This document shows positions 59,761-64,000 of a DNA stretch of 64,000 bases, piece by piece; position 1 is the stretch's first letter; every line of letters begins with the position of its first letter. Location of the stretch: contig NZ_CP088930.1 of NCBI RefSeq assembly GCF_027594825.1, positions 372,001-436,000 on the forward strand. The letters are read 5' to 3'. The position numbers and the translations under genes are program-made. The notes below the pieces were generated by a model. The model did no database searches. It was not told the origin of the DNA and saw nothing but the letters and a program-made list of their open reading frames with translations. The stretch is from Serratia liquefaciens (GTDB taxonomy: Bacteria > Pseudomonadota > Gammaproteobacteria > Enterobacterales > Enterobacteriaceae).

Positions 59761-60543
59761 TCAAATTTGCCAGCGATGCCAGGCTTGCGGTAACAGTCTG
59801 GCGAAGCGTTCTGCCCAGGCCTGTTGACCTTGTTGATCGGCAAGCAGATCCTGGCGGATCTCGATACCGACATAGGGCAATTGCCGGCGCTCAGCATGCA
59901 CCGGCAGGGTGTAGTCCGTCGCGTCGGTCATGGCGTAGGGCTCATTGACGCCCACCTGCAAATCCCCTTCTTCACGCAGCAACTCTGCCAGCAACAGCGC
60001 GAACTCCGGTTGACGGTTGAACAACAGCCCTACCTGCCATGGGCGCGCATTGCCTTTAAACACCGGCGTAAAGCTGTGCATGGCAACGATCGCCGTCGGC
60101 AATCCGCTACGCTGGCGCGCATCCAGACTGTCGGTTATCGCCTGATGGTAAGGCAGAAAAATCTCATGCTCGCGCGCCAGTGCCTGTTCGGCCGCAATGC
60201 CCACGTTGCCGGGGATCGGCGTTAGCTCCGACAGCCCAGGTATGGAGCTGGGAATGCCGGGAGTCCGATTACAGTCAATGACCAAACGCGAGTAACGCTG
60301 ATGAATCAGCGAAGCGTCCAACTGGCGACTAAGGTGACGTGAAACGTTCAGTGCGCCGATGTCCCATCCGATATGACGGTCTATTTCGCCGGGCGGCAGC
60401 CCCAGATCGCCCAATTGCTGCGGTATCGCCTGTCCGGCGTGATCGCAAAGCAATAAGAAGGGCGCGAGGCCTTTTGGCGTTTCAATCGCGACGGCGGCGG
60501 GATCTTCGGCGGACAACAAAAACGGGGCGAACGGCTGTGGCAT
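59761..60543 (-). CDS. N-formylglutamate amidohydrolase family protein
   Basis: A 260-aa FGase-family (HutG-like) hydrolase. LLCDHAGQAIP (31-41), DIGALNVSRHLS, YSRLVIDCNRTPG and AMHSFTPVF are the conserved segments that supply metal and substrate ligands. No hut genes are adjacent, so a role in histidine breakdown is not supported. Stand-alone members of this family are common and of unknown substrate. GGAG precedes the ATG. Confidence 0.8.
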   Translation of the reverse strand: MPQPFAPFLLSAEDPAAVAIETPKGLAPFLLLCDHAGQAIPQQLGDLGLPPGEIDRHIGWDIGALNVSRHLSRQLDASLIHQRYSRLVIDCNRTPGIPSSIPGLSELTPIPGNVGIAAEQALAREHEIFLPYHQAITDSLDARQRSGLPTAIVAMHSFTPVFKGNARPWQVGLLFNRQPEFALLLAELLREEGDLQVGVNEPYAMTDATDYTLPVHAERRQLPYVGIEIRQDLLADQQGQQAWAERFARLLPQAWHRWQI

Positions 60544-60642
60544 GAAAAACTCCGGCGGAGGAACAAAGCCTTATCTTAGGCTATTTTCCCCCGCCGGCGC
60601 CAAGCTTCGGATTAGATCAAAAACGCATGAGCGCCTTGCCAA

Positions 60643-62364
60643 TTACTCTATGCACGCCTCCTGCGGCTGATGCACTGCGATGTAACGTTGGAAACGCGCC
60701 GGTTTAAGCCGCGTAAGATCGACCAGCACCAGCCCATCAATACAGTTATTGAAGGCCGGATCGGTGCCAAAATCAATGAACTGCACCCCGCCCGGTTCAC
60801 ACAGTTCGGTATATTGTTTATACAGCGTGGGGATGGAACAGCCGATATTGCTCAGCAGGCTTTTTAGCCGCACCAGATCTTCCTGATAGTTATCGCCGGC
60901 AAACTGCGCCAGCACCTGAGGTAACGAGGCAGGGTACGGCTGCCGAGACTGCGCCAGCGCACTGTCCGGCGAGAAATACAGCCGGTAGAAGGCGATCAGC
61001 AGATCGCGCGCCGTTACCGGCATTCCACCTGAAATGGACACCGGGCCAAACAAATAGCGGTACTGCGGGTACTTCGCCAGGTAGGCGCCAATGCCCAGCC
61101 ACAGGTAGTCCAAGCCCCGCTTGCCCCAGTAGGCCGGCTGAATGAAACTGCGGCCCAGCTCAATGCCCTGCGCCAGGATCGGCGCCATATCGCGGTCATA
61201 ATGGAACAGGCTGTTGCTGTAAATGCCTTCCAGACCCTTGCGTTCCAGCTGCTCGGCGGTAGGAATAAAGCGGTAAGCGCCGACGATCTCCAACTCATCC
61301 GCATCCCACAGCACCAGGTGGTAATAGTCGTCGTCATAGCTGTCCAGATCGCGGCGGCGACCGGAACCTTCCCCCACCGCACGGAAAGCGATTTCGCGCA
61401 GGCGTCCCAGCTCACGCAAGATAGGCGTACGCGCTTCATCCTGACGGCGATACAGGAAGATGATTTTGCCGTCCGGGGTCACCCCCAGCCGCTCGCAGTT
61501 TGCCAGCGCTTTCTTCAGCTCCAGCCGGTCTTCCGCCAAGGCGATCGGGGATTCGCTGGCAAATAGTCCTTCTTTACCCTGCCCCAGGCGATAAACATGT
61601 CGGCGGAAACGTTCCGCCAGATCTTTCGCGCTGGTATGGCCGTCGTGCCAGTTGGCAAAGGGAATACGCCCACCCACGCGGATTTTGATGCGCCCGCCCT
61701 GTTGCTGGAACATTTCGCGCACCAGCAATAGCGTGGACAGTGGGCGATAAACCAGGGAGGTGAAGTAGAACAAATTGCTGTTACGGGCGCTGATGTGGAT
61801 CGGCACAATCGGGGCGCGCGCCTTGGCCGCCAGACGCAAGAAACCGGTATGCCAGTGCCCGTCGCGAATGCCTTTCGGGCTCATGCGCGACACTTCGCCG
61901 GCGGGGAACAAAATCAACGCCCCTTGCTTGTCCAATTGCGCCTGCATGCCTTCAATTTGCTTGCGGCTGGTCTTGTAGCCGACGTTGTCCACCGGCACGA
62001 ACAGGCTGCGCAGCGGTTCGATATAGGTCAGCAGTTGGCTGGCCACCACTTTGACATCCGGCCGCACCGCCGCGACCGCACGCAGCAGCACCAGGCCGTC
62101 AAGTGACCCTATCGGGTGATTAGCCACCAGCACCACCGGCCCCTGGCTCGGAATGTTTTCCAGGTCGCCATCCACCAGTTCACAACTGAGGTTGAAGTAG
62201 TCCACCACCTGCTCGATCAGATCCAAGCCTTTCAGATGGGGATAGTCGGCGGCAAACTGTTTGAATTCTTTTTCGAAGAGTAAAGTTCTCAGCAGGCTAC
62301 GCTGCCAGGCAGGGGTATTGCGGTGTGGAAATGCATCATGCAACAGAGAGTCCAAGCTAAACAT
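60643..62364 (-). CDS. olsF: Bifunctional ornithine-lipid acyltransferase OlsF
   Basis: A 573-aa two-domain acyltransferase. The N-terminal part (about 60-280) is a PlsC-type O-acyltransferase with NHPIGSLDG around His83 and Asp89, and FPAGEVSR as the second motif. The C-terminal part (about 310-560) is an OlsB/hemolysin-like N-acyltransferase related to the GNAT superfamily (LREIAFRAVGEGSGRRRDLDSYD, then LGRSFIQPAYWGKRGLDYLW). OlsF of S. proteamaculans makes ornithine lipids by itself, acylating ornithine at the amino group and then the hydroxyl of the lyso-lipid. AGGAG precedes the ATG. It is probably a single-gene unit. Confidence 0.85.
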   Translation of the reverse strand: MFSLDSLLHDAFPHRNTPAWQRSLLRTLLFEKEFKQFAADYPHLKGLDLIEQVVDYFNLSCELVDGDLENIPSQGPVVLVANHPIGSLDGLVLLRAVAAVRPDVKVVASQLLTYIEPLRSLFVPVDNVGYKTSRKQIEGMQAQLDKQGALILFPAGEVSRMSPKGIRDGHWHTGFLRLAAKARAPIVPIHISARNSNLFYFTSLVYRPLSTLLLVREMFQQQGGRIKIRVGGRIPFANWHDGHTSAKDLAERFRRHVYRLGQGKEGLFASESPIALAEDRLELKKALANCERLGVTPDGKIIFLYRRQDEARTPILRELGRLREIAFRAVGEGSGRRRDLDSYDDDYYHLVLWDADELEIVGAYRFIPTAEQLERKGLEGIYSNSLFHYDRDMAPILAQGIELGRSFIQPAYWGKRGLDYLWLGIGAYLAKYPQYRYLFGPVSISGGMPVTARDLLIAFYRLYFSPDSALAQSRQPYPASLPQVLAQFAGDNYQEDLVRLKSLLSNIGCSIPTLYKQYTELCEPGGVQFIDFGTDPAFNNCIDGLVLVDLTRLKPARFQRYIAVHQPQEACIE

Positions 62365-62533
62365 CGCGTTATCTCCTGGCTTAGTCGCTGCAAAATTAAG
62401 CCAGCGCTATGACCCTAACATGTCAGTAACATGACAAAAAAATGAAATCCCTCGACCTATCAGGTATAGCAAATTATTGAAAACTTGGTGGCGACACTCT
62501 GCCTGTCGCCCCCCTCGCCGCATTTTATGCCCA

Positions 62534-64000
62534 TTAAATCAGCGCTTCGATCCGCTGATTCACCGCTTCACGCAGCCGCAGCAGCGGTGCTGCCTGATGC
62601 GGATAACGTTTAAAAGTGATACGCATCCCCAATTCCTGTTCAATCAACGCCTCTACCCTGTTGCGGTCCGTCAGGCTTTCCAACAGCTGCAGCGCCCGCA
62701 TGTCCTGCAACCCCTGATGCAGCACCCGTAACCGCAGCGACTCCACCGGCGTCAGGTTTTCGCCGGGGTAAACCACAAAGGCGTCGCCGGAAGGAAACGC
62801 ATTTCGGCAATCGGTCACCGCATAGGGGTTAAGTTTTTCTCGCGAATGGCCGCTGTTATAGAAGTTGAACCCCCAGTGCAGAAAACCGCTGATGTTGTAC
62901 AGGTAAAGCTGGATGCCCAGAATACGATTACGCGCCGAAGGCTGAGCAAAGAAACGGTTGGCTACCTCGGTCTTTTGCACGCAGCAGTAATAGGCCCACA
63001 AGCCCGGAACCTGATGCTCAAGAAAAGCGTCTATATGATCGGTAGCGGCCACCGGCGTTTCCACCAGTCCTTGCTGGTAAAAAGCGTAGTCTGACAGCGC
63101 GTCAAAAGTGCGGAACCCGGCCAGCAGCGGGCGCAAGGCGGCAACGGCTCGCTGATAAACGGCAATGTTCTCCAGCGTCGGCTCATCCGAGATATGGAAC
63201 CAGACCTGCTGTTGCAACTGCCGCTCGCGCAACCAGGCGGTCAACGCCGGCAACAGCGCCTGCAAAAACTGTTGATACTCCTGCGCGTGGGCGTCGGTGT
63301 GCCAGCCGAACAGCGGGCAAAGTTCGCCGTCGATCTCCACCAAAATTTTTGGCGCGTGCGCCGCGCCCCACTGGGTGAATAACGGGGCAATCTCAAAGTG
63401 TTCAATGCCCTCTTCCTGCGCCATATCCACCCACTGGGCCAGCCGCTGGAAATCAAACCGATAACCCTGCGCGGAACGCTGTACGCCAATCAACTGAACC
63501 GTGGTGCGTTCACCGCCGACGGCGGTATCCAGCGGAGGCGTGAAAATCGGCGTCAGCAGCATGTTTACGCCGCTGTTGACCGCGCAGCGGACAAGGTTGC
63601 GCACCGCCTGCCAGTATTCGGGGCTGAACACGGGAACGCGGTAATAATCCGCCAGACAATCGGTATGTACCCACTCGGTATGCAACAGGGTTTGCGGCGG
63701 CAGTTCGGCCGGAACGATATGCAGCGTCAGCACGGCGCTGGCCAGGGCTTCGCCGCTGATAACATCAAACAAGGTCAGTTTAAGCGGGTAGTCCCCGCCT
63801 GCCACCGGCGTAGACGGCGGCGTAAAGGTCAGCCAAAGGCAGCCGTAATAATTGTTGGCGACAAAGAAACGCTGCTCGGCCAGCGGTATCAGCGGATCGG
63901 GAAATAACCCCGGTTCGGTACGCAGATAGTTCTTATCGGTCTGGGCATAACAGGGAAAGTGGCTGGGTACCGATTGCACCTGACGCACGCTGATATACTC
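62534..64000 (-). CDS. DUF4091 / GH123-like protein, C-terminal part
   Basis: The frame is open to the right edge, so at least 488 residues belong to a larger protein. The sequence shows a beta-rich segment (about the first 115 residues) and a TIM-barrel-like catalytic part (WFHISDEPTLENIAVYQRAVAALRPLL, then WAYYCCVQ). RILGIQLYLYNISGFLHWGFNFYNS follows. This arrangement is that of DUF4091 proteins, related to GH123 glycosidases. DEP may hold catalytic acids. No neighbour within the window hints at a substrate. The true start lies outside the window. Confidence 0.7.
   Translation of the reverse strand, partial: EYISVRQVQSVPSHFPCYAQTDKNYLRTEPGLFPDPLIPLAEQRFFVANNYYGCLWLTFTPPSTPVAGGDYPLKLTLFDVISGEALASAVLTLHIVPAELPPQTLLHTEWVHTDCLADYYRVPVFSPEYWQAVRNLVRCAVNSGVNMLLTPIFTPPLDTAVGGERTTVQLIGVQRSAQGYRFDFQRLAQWVDMAQEEGIEHFEIAPLFTQWGAAHAPKILVEIDGELCPLFGWHTDAHAQEYQQFLQALLPALTAWLRERQLQQQVWFHISDEPTLENIAVYQRAVAALRPLLAGFRTFDALSDYAFYQQGLVETPVAATDHIDAFLEHQVPGLWAYYCCVQKTEVANRFFAQPSARNRILGIQLYLYNISGFLHWGFNFYNSGHSREKLNPYAVTDCRNAFPSGDAFVVYPGENLTPVESLRLRVLHQGLQDMRALQLLESLTDRNRVEALIEQELGMRITFKRYPHQAAPLLRLREAVNQRIEALI

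Noticed and set aside
59688..59897. N-terminal extension of ycgR to 59897
   Set aside because: The extra 70 residues are outside the YcgR family, and a GTG with a good ribosome site at 59687 gives the normal length.
1..64000. Insertion sequences, prophage, CRISPR arrays, tRNA/rRNA genes
   Set aside because: No transposase, integrase, phage structural gene, regular spaced repeat or tRNA cloverleaf was recognised anywhere in the window.

Overview
The window looks like the chromosome of an enterobacterium, most likely a Serratia of the plymuthica/proteamaculans/liquefaciens group. This is inferred from gene content: an sfuABC-type iron transporter, an olsF-type bifunctional ornithine-lipid acyltransferase (the family described in S. 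proteamaculans), and a cluster with the layout of the palatinose (isomaltulose) genes of Erwinia rhapontici. The whole window is dense and GC-rich. I see no insertion sequence, prophage, CRISPR array, rRNA or tRNA gene, so it reads as ordinary chromosome with several accessory metabolic operons.

Layout. 1-234: start of a MASE1 sensor gene, cut by the window edge. 547-9314: palatinose/alpha-glucoside locus (palEFGHKQ on the minus strand, divergent palR, and a lone PTS EIIB-like domain). 9505-11099: two tiny membrane/lipoprotein genes, an ArsR-rhodanese regulator and a DUF2938 membrane protein. 11105-13531: large MscS-type channel. 13825-15750: ABC-F ATPase preceded by a 27-codon leader peptide. 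15832-19765: an RND pump without its own adaptor gene, a TetR repressor, and a 41-bp perfect palindrome at the promoter. 19854-23047: magnesium/divalent-cation locus (M-box riboswitch, mgtE, an MgtS-like small protein, a 59-aa membrane protein translationally coupled to a CDF transporter). 23199-29048: orphan OppA-type binding protein and sfuABC. 29581-31686: a second elongation factor G, away from any str operon. 31718-39222: EamA exporter, AraC regulator, aldehyde dehydrogenase, then a TetR-controlled operon of a sugar-isomerase-like enzyme and two alpha/beta hydrolases, and a cupin. 39325-41205: kup. 41289-48853: LysR regulator plus a Liv-type ABC transporter joined to an ATC hydrolase-family protein and an N-carbamoyl amidohydrolase. 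48941-53610: ArsR/SRPBCC pair, a ZntB/CorA channel, and a Pit phosphate transporter with PPK2. 53774-58932: PBP7, a luciferase-like oxidoreductase, and a MocR regulator divergent from an operon ending in a pyridoxal kinase. 58974-64000: ycgR, an N-formylglutamate amidohydrolase family gene, olsF, and a DUF4091 protein cut by the right edge.

How the parts work together. Several loci are complete uptake-plus-breakdown modules: pal for isomaltulose-like alpha-glucosides, and Liv-ATC for what may be 2-aminothiazoline-4-carboxylate or another N-carbamoyl amino-acid precursor. Regulatory DNA is unusually readable here. PalR-like sites (ATAGA-N5-TCTAT) flank the palR gene. ArsR operators of the form ATTCAA-N8-TTGAAT occur at two loci. 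A 30-bp inverted repeat lies at the TetR/epimerase promoter, a Pho-box-like site lies ahead of pit-ppk2, and an M-box lies ahead of mgtE. The most interesting leads are the ABC-F leader peptide, the magnesium locus with its small proteins, the Liv-ATC operon, the MocR/glutamine-amidotransferase/pyridoxal-kinase operon, and the second EF-G.
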